Notes: generated from the sequence alone by a model not told the origin. A stretch of 64,000 nt of DNA from JBFMCC01 sp037445635 (GCA_037445635.1 JBBIKC010000007.1:27634-91633); one strand, 5' to 3'. Positions 54,400 to 63,616 are shown, counted from the first letter of the stretch. Translations and numbers: made by a program.

Positions 54400-56424
54400 A
54401 TGGATTACCGCTCTCGGCATCCTTCGATACCCAAATTCCTGCTCCTCGTCTCAATCCTTTCCTACGGACTACTCATTCCCTTCACTGGCTTCTACTGGGA
54501 CGATTGGCCCTTTGCATGGATCGCACGTTTTCTTGGCCCGGCAGAATTCTTTCCCGCCTTCGAGCCATTCCGCCCCTTTCTCGCCCCCATCTTCTACCTG
54601 ACCACCTCCCTGCTCCCCGAAAACCCGTTTATCTGGCAGGTCTTCGGCGTTCTCATCCGCTTCCTGACCGGCCTCGCCGCGTGGTGGGCGTTCGACAATA
54701 TCTGGCCCCATCATAAACGCCAGACACTCACCGCCGCTCTCTTCTTCCTGGTCTTCCCCGGTTACAGCCAGCAGTGGGTAGCCCTGACCCACATCAACCA
54801 GGAACTCATCCCGCTCATCTTCTACCTGCTGTCTTTTGGATTCACCGCCCGCGCGATCCACCACCAGGCGCGCTTCCACGCGTTGACTGCGCTGGCCCTC
54901 CTGTTCCTCGTTTGCGGACTCTTCCCCACCGAATATTTCTTTGGCCTGGAAGCCATGCGCTTTTTCTTCATCTGGACACTCGTTCACGAAGACGAGCACG
55001 GTGCAGGCGAGACCGCCCAAGGCTTCCGCACCCGCCTCATCCACTCGCTCAAGCTCTGGCTGCCCTACCTGCTGATCTGGATCGTGAACGCAGCCTGGCT
55101 TTTTTATTATTACACCTTCGGTCCATACAATTCCTATGGCATAGACCTCGAACCCGCCAGTTCATCCCTTGCCATTCTGCAAATTTTCCCAGCCATGGGC
55201 GAGGCCGTTTACAAAGCGGGCTTTCTTGCGTGGGTGCAAGTCTTCGCACATCTCGCGGAAAGTCCAACCGCCCCATCGTCTCTGCTCTCCATCGCACTGA
55301 TTCTGCTCACATTCCTCCTCATTACATTTTACTGTTTACGTCTTACTCCATCACCTACATCATCCTCATGGTTCAAAATTGCCATCGCTATCGGCCTCGC
55401 TGGCATCCTCTTTGGACGACTGCCTTCATGGGCCGCAAACCTCCCACTCACCCTGCAGTCCAGTTACGATCGTTTCATGGTCAGCATGATGCTCGGCGCG
55501 GCGTTGCTCGTTGCCGGCGGGCTCGAACTGATTCGCAACGAGCGCGTTCGCATCATCCTCGCAAGCCTGCTCGCGGCGCTCTCGGTCGGCCAACAATTTC
55601 TCAATGCCAACATCTTCCGCCGCGACTGGGAGAGCCAGCGCGCCATCTACTGGCAAATGGCCTGGCGCATCCCCGCCCTCCGGCCCGGCACGCTCCTGCT
55701 CACACACGAAATGCCCCTGGATTATGAGACCGACCTCTCGATGACCGCGCCGCTCAACTGGATGTACGCACCGGACTACCAGCCGCGAGATGACGTGCCG
55801 TACGCGCTGGTTTACACCGAAAAACGGCTGGGCGGCCGCGTCCTGCCAGACCTCGAGCCGGGCGCGCCGGTGACTTTCCCCATTCGCACTGTGGCGTTTC
55901 GCGGCGCCACCGACGCGGCCCTCGTCATCCTCGTCCCGCGCGAGGGATGTCTGCGCGTGCTCGATCCAGTCTATGCCAACGAGACCGTCTATCACCGGCA
56001 ACCCTCTTCGCTGACCGACGCGATCCGCCTGTCCGATCCGTCCCGCATTCTGGCAGATGCGCCTGCCCCGCAAATGCCCGCTGCGCTGTTCGGCGCGGAG
56101 CCTGCCCACACGTGGTGCTATTTCTACGAAAAAGCCGAACTGGCGAGGCAAACAGGAGACTGGGAAACTGTCGCCGCGCTGGGCGAGGAAGCGGAACAAC
56201 GGGGCTTCCTCCCCACCGACCCCTTCGAGTGGCTGCCCTTTATCGAGGCGTATGCACGAACCGGGGATTTGCAATCGGCCGAAGAACTCTCTCTTCGGGC
56301 GTTCGCCGAGGATGCAGGCATTCGCCGCGGGCTGTGTCAGCTGTGGGAACGCGTGGAAAACGGCGGCCAGGCCGGGGTCCGCGCGCGAGCCGGGGAACTT
56401 TTGTCCGAATTCAACTGCCGGTAA
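54400..56424 (+). CDS. GT-C-like polytopic membrane protein
   Basis: A 674-residue protein with about ten or eleven transmembrane helices up to about residue 400 and a soluble C-terminal domain of about 270 residues. The first external loop contains a DDWPFAW acidic motif like the catalytic Asp pair of GT-C glycosyltransferases. The C-terminal region ends with short helical pairs (AELARQTGDWETVAALGEEA) that resemble tetratricopeptide-type repeats. It probably transfers sugars from a lipid carrier at the outer face. No family name can be given with confidence. Confidence 0.75.
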   Translation: MDYRSRHPSIPKFLLLVSILSYGLLIPFTGFYWDDWPFAWIARFLGPAEFFPAFEPFRPFLAPIFYLTTSLLPENPFIWQVFGVLIRFLTGLAAWWAFDNIWPHHKRQTLTAALFFLVFPGYSQQWVALTHINQELIPLIFYLLSFGFTARAIHHQARFHALTALALLFLVCGLFPTEYFFGLEAMRFFFIWTLVHEDEHGAGETAQGFRTRLIHSLKLWLPYLLIWIVNAAWLFYYYTFGPYNSYGIDLEPASSSLAILQIFPAMGEAVYKAGFLAWVQVFAHLAESPTAPSSLLSIALILLTFLLITFYCLRLTPSPTSSSWFKIAIAIGLAGILFGRLPSWAANLPLTLQSSYDRFMVSMMLGAALLVAGGLELIRNERVRIILASLLAALSVGQQFLNANIFRRDWESQRAIYWQMAWRIPALRPGTLLLTHEMPLDYETDLSMTAPLNWMYAPDYQPRDDVPYALVYTEKRLGGRVLPDLEPGAPVTFPIRTVAFRGATDAALVILVPREGCLRVLDPVYANETVYHRQPSSLTDAIRLSDPSRILADAPAPQMPAALFGAEPAHTWCYFYEKAELARQTGDWETVAALGEEAEQRGFLPTDPFEWLPFIEAYARTGDLQSAEELSLRAFAEDAGIRRGLCQLWERVENGGQAGVRARAGELLSEFNCR

Positions 56425-56454
56425 GCCTCCTCCTAATTGGCTATCCGCAGCGGC

Positions 56455-56483
56455 TTGACGCTTTAAAGGTCATGTGCTACCAT
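56455..56483 (+). promoter_or_regulatory. Sigma70-type promoter of the LysM lipoprotein gene
   Basis: TTGACG (56455-56460), a 17-bp spacer and TACCAT (56478-56483) lie 31 bp before the LysM gene's ATG, with an AGAGGAGAG ribosome-binding site in between. Confidence 0.65.
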
Positions 56484-56514
56484 CGCCTCAAATGAAATTG
56501 AAAGAGGAGAGCTT

Positions 56515-57210
56515 ATGTCTCACAAAAAATTCGCGGCGCTGGTCACGTTGATTCTGTTCACGCTCTCGGCTTGCAATCAGCCTTATTCACAAGCGCCCGC
56601 GGTCACGCCTTCTCCCATTCCTACGAGTGTGTTCGCAACGGCCCTGCCGACGGGAAGTGATCCCATGTCCATGCTGGCTGCGTTCGGCACAGGCACCGCG
56701 GTGGCGGCCGCGGCCACAGCCGGGACGGTCATCCCGTCGAATACACCCGGCACAGCAGTGACGCCTGCCACTGCAACGGATACTCCCCTGCCGGTCGGGA
56801 TTACAGTGACGCCTGCTCCCACCACGGCCACGCCCACGACGGGACCCAGCGTCACACCGATTCCTGTGACTCGCCCGGCAACGTACACGCTGCAAGCGGG
56901 TGAATTTCCCTATTGCATTGCGCGCCGCTTCAATGTGAACCCTGACGAACTGCTGGCGTTGAACGGCCTGAGCGACGGCAGTTTGTACATGCCCGGCACA
57001 ACGCTTAAGATCCCTCAAACCGGCGCCTTCCCCGCGGACCGCGCCCTCCTGCCTCACCCGGCTACTTACACCGTTATATCCTCGGACGAGACGCTTTACA
57101 GCATCGCCTGCAAATATGGCGATGTGGATCCAGCCCGCATCGCACAGGTTAATAACATCTCCCTCGGCACGCCCCTGACCGTCGGGCAGAAACTCAACAT
57201 CCCGGAATGA
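56515..57210 (+). CDS. Lipoprotein with two LysM domains
   Basis: A 231-residue lipoprotein (lipobox LSAC, Cys20). A Thr/Pro/Ala-rich linker (about 25-120) leads to two LysM domains: TYTLQAGEFPYCIARRFNV with LYMPGTTLKIP, and TYTVISSDETLYSIACKYG with LTVGQKLNIP. LysM domains bind N-acetylglucosamine-containing glycans such as peptidoglycan. The protein probably links membrane and wall. It has its own promoter and terminator, so it is a single-gene unit. Confidence 0.93.
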   Translation: MSHKKFAALVTLILFTLSACNQPYSQAPAVTPSPIPTSVFATALPTGSDPMSMLAAFGTGTAVAAAATAGTVIPSNTPGTAVTPATATDTPLPVGITVTPAPTTATPTTGPSVTPIPVTRPATYTLQAGEFPYCIARRFNVNPDELLALNGLSDGSLYMPGTTLKIPQTGAFPADRALLPHPATYTVISSDETLYSIACKYGDVDPARIAQVNNISLGTPLTVGQKLNIPE

Positions 57211-57224
57211 TCGGCCCTATCAAT

Positions 57225-57251
57225 GCCCAGGCAAAACGCCTGGGCGTTTTT
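57225..57251 (+). terminator. Intrinsic terminator of the LysM gene
   Basis: GCCCAGGC-AAAAC-GCCTGGGC followed by GTTTTT, 15 bp after the stop codon. Confidence 0.9.
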
Positions 57252-57396
57252 GACCTCCTGCCTCGTCTCCGCCGGTGCTCCGCTCGGCGCGAGGCAAGAA
57301 TAAGAAAAAAACGTCCCGAAGGTTGCCATTTAACCTTTTGAACGGTTCGAAGACACCACTGGGATGGTTATTTCCGATATGTTTTGAAGAGGAACC

Positions 57397-57924
57397 ATGA
57401 CTTTCGAGTTGCTCCGCACTGAAACCCTGCTTAAAGGCCGCGCCTTTGCCATCCGCCGTGACTGGCTGAAAGCGCCCGACGGCCGCGAGACGAAATTCGA
57501 CATCATCGAGCACGGCGGCTCGGTGGTTTTGATTCCGGTCGACGCGGACGGCAACCTGCTGTTCGTGCGGCAGTACCGTCACGCTGCAGCGAAGGATTTG
57601 CTCGAGCTGCCAGCCGGGACGCTGGACGAGGGTGAGGATCCGCTGGTCTGCGCGGCGCGCGAAATCCGCGAGGAGACCGGCTTCGCGGCCGGGAAACTGG
57701 AAAAGATCGGCGAATTCTTCCTGGCGCCCGGCTATTCGACCGAGTTCATGATCGTGTATCTCGCGAGGGACTTGACGCACGATCCGCTCGAGGCGGACGC
57801 GGACGAATTTCTCAGCGTGGAGAAGATCCCGGTTGAGGAGGCGATTCAAATGGCGGAACGAGGCGAAGTGCCGGATGCAAAGTCGCTGGCGGCATTGTTC
57901 CTGGCGAAGAAATATCTGAAATAA
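57397..57924 (+). CDS. NUDIX hydrolase (ADP-ribose pyrophosphatase-like)
   Basis: A 175-residue protein with a complete Nudix box (GTLDEGED followed by AAREIREETGF) and the upstream FVRQYRHAA and ELPAG motifs of ADP-sugar pyrophosphatases (NudF/YtkD type). It hydrolyses ADP-ribose or related nucleotide sugars. The GAGGAA ribosome-binding site supports the ATG. It is a single-gene unit between two terminators. Confidence 0.93.
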   Translation: MTFELLRTETLLKGRAFAIRRDWLKAPDGRETKFDIIEHGGSVVLIPVDADGNLLFVRQYRHAAAKDLLELPAGTLDEGEDPLVCAAREIREETGFAAGKLEKIGEFFLAPGYSTEFMIVYLARDLTHDPLEADADEFLSVEKIPVEEAIQMAERGEVPDAKSLAALFLAKKYLK

Positions 57925-57948
57925 GGTCTCTTGACCTCATTCTTCACA

Positions 57949-57996
57949 AACCTGCGGTGTTTTGTCCGAAATGGTGACAAGCCGCAGGTTTTTTTA
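57949..57996 (+). terminator. Intrinsic terminator of the NUDIX gene
   Basis: A 9-bp outer stem (AACCTGCGG/CCGCAGGTT) encloses an inner TTGTC/GACAA stem and is followed by a T-run. Confidence 0.85.
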
Positions 57997-58109
57997 TGCA
58001 GAAAATTACTTACACCTGCCCTGCAGCGGGAATACACTTACCTGTAACAGTATCTATATTTAATCGTGATAGAATTCACGTTTGGTAAAAATCAGGTGCG
58101 GTGGCCAAG

Positions 58110-58146
58110 TTCGTCCTGAGCGAAGCGCATCAAAGCCGAAGGACAC
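58110..58146. repeat. Degenerate interspersed repeat in the nifJ leader
   Basis: TTCGTCCTGAGCGAAGC followed by CCGAAGGACA, an imperfect inverted repeat of the TGAGCGAAG...CGAAGG type common between genes in many bacterial genomes. It lies 35 bp before the nifJ ATG. Confidence 0.5.
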
Positions 58147-58180
58147 ACCGGGACCAAACCTGTTCACTCAAGGAGACAGC

Positions 58181-61100
58181 ATGAAACGCAACATCGTCAC
58201 CATTGACGGCAACGAGGCCACTTCTTCGGTCGCTTACCGCCTCAGCGAAGTGGTCGCCATTTATCCGATCACCCCCTCATCAGCGATGGGCGAATTCGCC
58301 GACGAGTGGGCGGCGAAGAAAAAGAAGAACCTGTGGGGCACAACGCCCCTTGTGATTGAGATGCAGTCCGAGGGCGGCGCGGCGGGCGCGGTGCACGGCG
58401 CGTTGCAGACCGGTGCGCTCACCACAACTTTCACGGCGTCGCAGGGCCTGCTCTTGATGATCCCCAACATGTACAAGATCGCCGGCGAACTCACCAGCAC
58501 CGTCTTTCACGTAGCGGCGCGCGCTATCGCGGCGCACGCCCTTTCGATCTTCGGCGACCATCAGGACGTGATGGCCGTCCGCCAGACGGGCTGGGCGCTG
58601 ATGAGCTCGGGCTCGGTGCAGGAGGCGCACGACTTCGCCGCCATCGCCGCGGCCGCGACCCTCAAGGCGCGCGTCCCCTTCCTGCATTTCTTCGACGGAT
58701 TCCGCACCTCGCATGAGGTCGCCAAGATCGAGGAACTGGCGGACGACGACCTGCGCAGCCTTCTGGACGAAGAGTTGATTCGCGCCCACCGGGCGCGGGC
58801 TCTCTCCCCGGAACATCCGGTCGTGCGCGGCACCGCCCAAAATCCCGATGTCTACTTCCAGGGGCGCGAGACCGTCAACCCGTTCTACGCGGCCGTCCCA
58901 CGCATCGTTCAGGAGACGATGGACAAATTCGCCAAGATCACCGGTCGGCAGTACCGCCTGTTCGATTACAGCGGACATCCCGAGGCCGAGCGTGTGGTGG
59001 TCATCATGGGTTCGGGGGGCGAGACCGCCGAAGCGACGGTCAAATATCTGGCCGATAGAGGCGAGAAGGTCGGCGCGGTGCGCGTGCGCTTGTATCGTCC
59101 CTTCTCTTTCGAGCATTTTTCCAAATCCATCCCAGCCAGCGTCAAATCCATCGCCGTGCTGGACCGCACGAAGGAACCCGGCGCGGGCGGCGAACCGCTT
59201 TATCTCGACGTGGTCAATGCGCTGGTCGAGGCCGGACGCGGCCAGATCAAGGTCACCGGCGGGCGCTACGGCCTGTCTTCCAAGGAGTTCACCCCGGCCA
59301 TGGTCAAGGCGGTGCTGGACGAACTGGCCAAACCCGAACCAAAGAAACATTTCACGGTCGGCATCATTGACGACGTATCGCACACCAGCCTCGAGTTCGA
59401 TCCTTCGTTCTCGGTCGAACACGCCGATACGGTGCGCTGTCTGTTCTTCGGCCTCGGCTCGGACGGGACCGTGGGCGCCAACAAGAATTCGATCAAGATC
59501 ATCGGCGAGGAGACGGAGAATTTCGCACAGGGCTACTTCGTGTACGACTCGAAGAAGTCCGGCCAGATGACCACTTCGCACTTGCGCTTCGGTCCCAAGC
59601 CGATCCAGGCGCCTTATCTCATCGAACCCAACCAGGCCAACTTTGTGGCCTGCCACCAATTCAACTTTCTCGAGCGCTTCGACATGCTGAAGTACGCCAA
59701 GCCGGGCGGCGTATTCCTGCTCAACAGCCTGTACGGCCCGGAAGAGGTATGGGATCACCTGCCGCGCGAGGTCCAGCAGGCTATTCTCGAGAAGAATCTC
59801 AAGTTCTATGTCATCAACGGTTACGATGTGGCCGAAAAGGCGGGCATGGGCCAGCGCGTCAATACCATCATGCAGACGGCCTTCTTCGCCATTTCGGGCG
59901 TCCTGCCGCGCGAACAGGCCATCGCCGAGATCAAGCACGCCATCGAGAAGACTTACGGCAAGCGCGGCGAAGCCGTGGTGAAAATGAACTTCGCGGCGGT
60001 GGACCAGACCCTGGCAAACCTGCACGAGGTCAAGGTGCCCGGCAAGGTCACGGCCCGGGCGACGCGCCGCGCACCGGTCCCGGAGACAGCCCCCGGCTTC
60101 GTCCGGGACGTGCTCGGGCCGATGATCGCCTTCGACGGCGATAACGTCCCGGTCAGCGCGCTGCCGGTCGACGGGACGTTCCCATCTGGTACGACGCAAT
60201 GGGAAAAACGCAACCTGGCGCTCGACATCCCGGTCTGGGAGCCCGACTTGTGCATCCAGTGCGGCAAGTGCGTGATGGTCTGCCCGCACGCCGTGATCCG
60301 CCACAAAGTCTATGACCCCGCGCTATTGAAGAACGCGCCGGCTACGTTCAAACACACGGAAGGTAAGTTCAAGGAGTTCCCCGGCACGGCCTACACCGTG
60401 CAGATCTCGCCCGAAGACTGCACCGGCTGTACGCTGTGCGTGGAGGTCTGCCCTGCCAAGGACAAGAGCCAGGCCGGCCGCAAGGCGCTCAATATGGCAT
60501 CCCAGCCGCCCCTGCGAGAGGCGGAGAGCAAAAACTGGGATTTCTTCCTGTCCATTCCAGACGCGGACAGGAAGCTGGTCAACCCCGGCACGATTAAGAG
60601 TTCGCAACTCCTGCGTCCGCTGTTCGAGTTCAGCGGCGCGTGCGCGGGCTGCGGCGAGACGCCCTACGTAAAACTGGTTTCGCAACTGTTCGGCGACCGC
60701 GCCATTGTGGCGAACGCGACAGGCTGTTCCTCGATCTACGGCGGCAACCTGCCCACCACACCCTGGGCCAAAGACGCCAACGGACGCGGCCCGGCCTGGT
60801 CCAACTCCCTCTTTGAAGACAACGCCGAGTTCGGTCTCGGCATGAGACTGACGCTCGATAAGCAAAACGAGTACGCCCGCGAACTGCTGACCGCCTTTGA
60901 GAAAGAACTGGGTGCAGACCTGGTCGCCGCGATCCTGAACGCCGATCAGTCCACCGAAGCGGGCATCAGCGACCAGCGAGAGCGCGTGGAACAATTGAAG
61001 ATAAAACTCGCCAAGAGCAAAGACAGCCGCGCCAAAGACCTGATCTCGGTGGCCGACAGCCTCGTCAAGAAATCCGTGTGGATCATCGGCGGCGACGGCT

Positions 61101-61744
61101 GGGCCTACGACATCGGCTACGGCGGCCTCGACCACGTGATGGCGAGCGGCCGCAACGTGAACATCCTCGTGCTGGACACCGAAGTGTATTCCAACACCGG
61201 CGGACAGGCCAGCAAATCCACGCCGCGCGCTGCGGTCGCCAAATTTGCCATGAGCGGCAAGGGACTGCCCAAGAAGGACCTGGGCCTGATCGCCATGGCC
61301 TACGGCTACGTCTACGTGGCGCGCGTGGCCATGGGCGCCAGCGACCAGCAGACGCTCAAAGCCTTCCTCGAAGCCGAGTCCTACGACGGCCCGTCGCTGA
61401 TCATCGCCTACAGTCACTGCATCGCGCACGGATACGACATGGCGCGCGGCCTCGACCAGCAGAAACTTGCTGTCCAGTCCGGCCACTGGCCGTTGTACCG
61501 CTACGATCCGCGTCTGGCGCTTGAAGGCAAGAATCCGCTCATCATCGAATCGAAAGAGCCCACCGTCCGCCTCGAGGATTACGTTTACAACGAGACGCGT
61601 TACAAGATGCTTCTCCAGAGCGACGAGGAGCGCGCCGAACGACTGCTCGACCAGGCGCGCCGCGACATCAAATCGCGCTGGACGCTGTACCAGCAGATGG
61701 CCGCCATGCACTACAACGGCGGGGACAAAGCCGAAGAAAAGTAG
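58181..61744 (+). CDS. nifJ: Pyruvate:ferredoxin (flavodoxin) oxidoreductase, single-chain
   Basis: A 1187-residue fused enzyme of the usual length. It converts pyruvate and CoA to acetyl-CoA, CO2 and reduced ferredoxin. The N-terminal EVVAIYPITPSSAMGE pyruvate-binding domain is followed by the gamma region, two ferredoxin-type [4Fe-4S] clusters (Cys691/694/697/701 and Cys747/750/753/757), the proximal cluster start CAGCGETPY (Cys821/824) and the thiamine diphosphate site (GGDGWAYDIGYGG). I start at the ATG 58181 with AAGGAGA before it; the open frame runs further upstream to 58082. This enzyme points to an anaerobic or fermentative lifestyle. It is followed 9 bp later by a DHOD-like gene, a frequent partner. 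Confidence 0.97.
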   Translation: MKRNIVTIDGNEATSSVAYRLSEVVAIYPITPSSAMGEFADEWAAKKKKNLWGTTPLVIEMQSEGGAAGAVHGALQTGALTTTFTASQGLLLMIPNMYKIAGELTSTVFHVAARAIAAHALSIFGDHQDVMAVRQTGWALMSSGSVQEAHDFAAIAAAATLKARVPFLHFFDGFRTSHEVAKIEELADDDLRSLLDEELIRAHRARALSPEHPVVRGTAQNPDVYFQGRETVNPFYAAVPRIVQETMDKFAKITGRQYRLFDYSGHPEAERVVVIMGSGGETAEATVKYLADRGEKVGAVRVRLYRPFSFEHFSKSIPASVKSIAVLDRTKEPGAGGEPLYLDVVNALVEAGRGQIKVTGGRYGLSSKEFTPAMVKAVLDELAKPEPKKHFTVGIIDDVSHTSLEFDPSFSVEHADTVRCLFFGLGSDGTVGANKNSIKIIGEETENFAQGYFVYDSKKSGQMTTSHLRFGPKPIQAPYLIEPNQANFVACHQFNFLERFDMLKYAKPGGVFLLNSLYGPEEVWDHLPREVQQAILEKNLKFYVINGYDVAEKAGMGQRVNTIMQTAFFAISGVLPREQAIAEIKHAIEKTYGKRGEAVVKMNFAAVDQTLANLHEVKVPGKVTARATRRAPVPETAPGFVRDVLGPMIAFDGDNVPVSALPVDGTFPSGTTQWEKRNLALDIPVWEPDLCIQCGKCVMVCPHAVIRHKVYDPALLKNAPATFKHTEGKFKEFPGTAYTVQISPEDCTGCTLCVEVCPAKDKSQAGRKALNMASQPPLREAESKNWDFFLSIPDADRKLVNPGTIKSSQLLRPLFEFSGACAGCGETPYVKLVSQLFGDRAIVANATGCSSIYGGNLPTTPWAKDANGRGPAWSNSLFEDNAEFGLGMRLTLDKQNEYARELLTAFEKELGADLVAAILNADQSTEAGISDQRERVEQLKIKLAKSKDSRAKDLISVADSLVKKSVWIIGGDGWAYDIGYGGLDHVMASGRNVNILVLDTEVYSNTGGQASKSTPRAAVAKFAMSGKGLPKKDLGLIAMAYGYVYVARVAMGASDQQTLKAFLEAESYDGPSLIIAYSHCIAHGYDMARGLDQQKLAVQSGHWPLYRYDPRLALEGKNPLIIESKEPTVRLEDYVYNETRYKMLLQSDEERAERLLDQARRDIKSRWTLYQQMAAMHYNGGDKAEEK

Positions 61745-61753
61745 GAGACTGAC

Positions 61754-62755
61754 ATGACCGATCTTTCCACGACCTATCTTGGCCTACGTCTAAAAAACCC
61801 GCTTGTCGCCTCAGCCTCGCCCCTCTCCAAAAAAGTGGAAACCGTCCGCCAACTGGAAGAGGCGGGCATCGCGGCCGTGGTCATGTATTCGCTGTTCGAG
61901 GAGCAGATTATCCACGAAAGCCTCGAACTCGATCACTACCTTACGCGCGGCAGCGACTCGTTCGCCGAAGCCATGTCCTACCTGCCCGACCTCGGCACCT
62001 ACGCGCTGACTCCCGAAAAGTACCTCGGCCACATCACCGCGCTGAAAAAGGCCGTGAACATCCCGGTGATCGGGAGCCTGAACGGCGTATCCAAAGGCGG
62101 ATGGGTGGAATACGCCCGCCGCATCCAGGACGCCGGGGCGGACGCGCTGGAACTGAACTTGTACTACATCCCGGCCGATCCCGCCCTACCCGCGGCGGAG
62201 ATCGAGGACGCGCAGGTGGAACTCGTGGCCGACGTGAAATCCAACATCAAGATACCGCTAGCCGTCAAACTGAGTCCGTTCTATACGTCCCTGCCGCATT
62301 TCGCGAAACGGCTGGCAGAGGCGGGGGCGGATGGGCTGGTTCTATTCAACCGCTTCTACCAGCCTGATTTCAACCTGGACACGCTGGAAATCGTCCCCAG
62401 CCTCGACCTGAGCACCTCCGCGGAAATGCGCCTGCCCCTGCGCTGGATCTCGATCCTGCATGGCACAGTCAACACAGACTTCGCCCTGACCAGCGGCGTG
62501 CATTCCGTGCAGGATGTCCTAAAAGCCATGATGGCCGGGGCAAAGGCCGCCATGATGGCCTCCCACCTTTTGCATAACGGAATCCAAGTCATTCCGTCCA
62601 TGCTGAACGAGTTGAGCGGCTGGATGGAGATGCGCGAATACCAGTCCATCAAACAGATGCAGGGCAGTATGAGTCGTAAATCCGTGGCTGAGCCGGCCGC
62701 ATTCGAGCGTGCCAATTACATGAAGGTGCTGAACTCCTTCAGATACCTGCCGTAA
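61754..62755 (+). CDS. Dihydroorotate dehydrogenase-like flavoprotein
   Basis: A 333-residue TIM-barrel protein with DHOD features (LRLKNPLVASASPLSKKVE, VIGSLNGVSKGGW, ALELNLYYIP, LAVKLSPF, SGVHSVQDVLKAMMAGA). It belongs to the branch commonly found after nifJ in anaerobes and annotated as dihydroorotate dehydrogenase-like; a role in pyrimidine synthesis is not certain because no other pyr gene is nearby. It shares an operon with nifJ (gap of 9 bp). Confidence 0.9.
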   Translation: MTDLSTTYLGLRLKNPLVASASPLSKKVETVRQLEEAGIAAVVMYSLFEEQIIHESLELDHYLTRGSDSFAEAMSYLPDLGTYALTPEKYLGHITALKKAVNIPVIGSLNGVSKGGWVEYARRIQDAGADALELNLYYIPADPALPAAEIEDAQVELVADVKSNIKIPLAVKLSPFYTSLPHFAKRLAEAGADGLVLFNRFYQPDFNLDTLEIVPSLDLSTSAEMRLPLRWISILHGTVNTDFALTSGVHSVQDVLKAMMAGAKAAMMASHLLHNGIQVIPSMLNELSGWMEMREYQSIKQMQGSMSRKSVAEPAAFERANYMKVLNSFRYLP

Positions 62756-62760
62756 CAAAA

Positions 62761-62789
62761 ACAGCCCCAGGCAAATTGCCTGGGGCTGT
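62761..62789. terminator. Bidirectional terminator between DHOD-like gene and infA
   Basis: A near-perfect 14-bp palindrome, ACAGCCCCAGGCAA and its complement, with TTTTTG following on the minus strand. It serves infA most clearly, and probably also the convergent plus-strand operon. Confidence 0.85.
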
Positions 62790-62817
62790 AAATTCCGATA
62801 AGTGCGCCTGGCTGTTT

Positions 62818-63063
62818 TTATTCGACGGAAGCCTCGACCATCTTGCGCTGGCGGAAGGTGATGCGGCCGCGCGTCAGGTCGTACGGGGACATTTCCACCT
62901 GTACCCGGTCGCCCAGCAGGATGCGGATGTAGTATTTGCGCATCTTGCCGGAGAGATAGGCAAGCACCTCGTGGCCGTTCTCGAGTTTCACCCGGAATTG
63001 AGTTCCAGGCAACGCCTCGATAACCGTGCCCTCCATCTTTATCTTGTTGTCATCTTTAGCCAT
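62818..63063 (-). CDS. infA: Translation initiation factor IF-1
   Basis: An 81-residue S1/OB-fold protein (MEGTVIEALPGTQFRVKLEN, LSGKMRKYYIRILLGDRV, YDLTRGRITFR). It binds the ribosomal A site during initiation. It is 18 bp after rpsU and ends at a terminator. The length is slightly greater than the usual 72 residues because of a short N- and C-terminal extension. Confidence 0.96.
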   Translation of the reverse strand: MAKDDNKIKMEGTVIEALPGTQFRVKLENGHEVLAYLSGKMRKYYIRILLGDRVQVEMSPYDLTRGRITFRQRKMVEASVE

Positions 63064-63081
63064 ACGCCCTCCCGGGCCCGC

Positions 63082-63279
63082 TTACTCGACTTCCTTGAAC
63101 TGGCGCCGCTTGATGCGACGCGCGGCCTTCTTCCTTTCCATGCGGCGCTGTTCGCTCTTGGAGACAAACCAGCGCTTGCGGCGAACCGTGCTCAACACAC
63201 CGCTCTTCACGACCTTCTTACGAAAGCGTTTGAGCAGGGAGTCCTGTGATTCGCCGGAGCGTAAGTTAACCACTGCCAA
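63082..63279 (-). CDS. rpsU: 30S ribosomal protein bS21
   Basis: A 65-residue basic protein with the bS21 pattern (LLKRFRKKVVKSGVLS, RMERKKAARRIKRRQF). Translation probably starts at TTG (63277-63279), preceded by a near-perfect ribosome-binding site AAGGAGGTGA at 7-9 nt; a GTG two codons later is the alternative. It is co-transcribed with infA. A TTG start behind a perfect ribosome-binding site suggests regulation at translation. Confidence 0.92.
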   Translation of the reverse strand: MAVVNLRSGESQDSLLKRFRKKVVKSGVLSTVRRKRWFVSKSEQRRMERKKAARRIKRRQFKEVE

Positions 63280-63321
63280 CTTTGTTCACCTCCTTCCATT
63301 CGGAAGGTCATCCGCGCCAGG

Positions 63322-63354
63322 AAAAAAACCTCGGCGAGCGCGACTCAGCCGAGG
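63322..63354 (-). terminator. Intrinsic terminator upstream of rpsU (rRNA terminator or attenuator)
   Basis: On the minus strand CCTCGGC-N12-GCCGAGG is followed by seven Ts. It lies about 140 nt after 5S rRNA and 43 nt before the rpsU start codon. Confidence 0.85.
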
Positions 63355-63464
63355 TGGTTACAAGCCGTGACCAGCAAAATCATCCTTGCGATCAGTCCTG
63401 CGCTTTACTCTCCTCGTCGGTGTTAAGGAGGGACAACCGGAGTCCCTGCGGCCAAGTCGTAAAA

Positions 63465-63470
63465 ATTATA
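63465..63470 (-). promoter_or_regulatory. Possible -10 element upstream of rpsU
   Basis: TATAAT on the minus strand just after the 5S gene, with no clear -35. If used, its transcript would meet the terminator at 63322-63354 before reaching rpsU. Confidence 0.35.
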
Positions 63471-63494
63471 CTACACACCCAACCAAAAGAAAAG

Positions 63495-63616
63495 TCCCTT
63501 GGCAATGACCTACTCTCCCAGGAGGTCGCCCTCCAAGTACCATCGGCGCTGACGGGCTTAACTGCCGGGTTCGGGATGAGACCGGGTGTACCCCCGCCGC
63601 TCGAATCACCAAGGGA
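63495..63616 (-). rRNA. rrf: 5S ribosomal RNA
   Basis: About 122 nt on the minus strand. The two ends pair (TCCCTTGG with CCAAGGGA), and the internal CCGAACCCGGCAGTTAAGC and GGGAGAGTAGGTC segments are conserved 5S sequence. It follows the 23S gene by about 65 bp. Confidence 0.95.

Noticed and set aside
58280..60304. 674-codon minus-strand open frame
   Set aside because: It lies wholly antisense to nifJ, whose reading frame is supported by motifs and a ribosome-binding site. High GC creates such long shadows.
60323..61711. 462-codon minus-strand open frame
   Set aside because: Antisense to the C-terminal half of nifJ; no family features.
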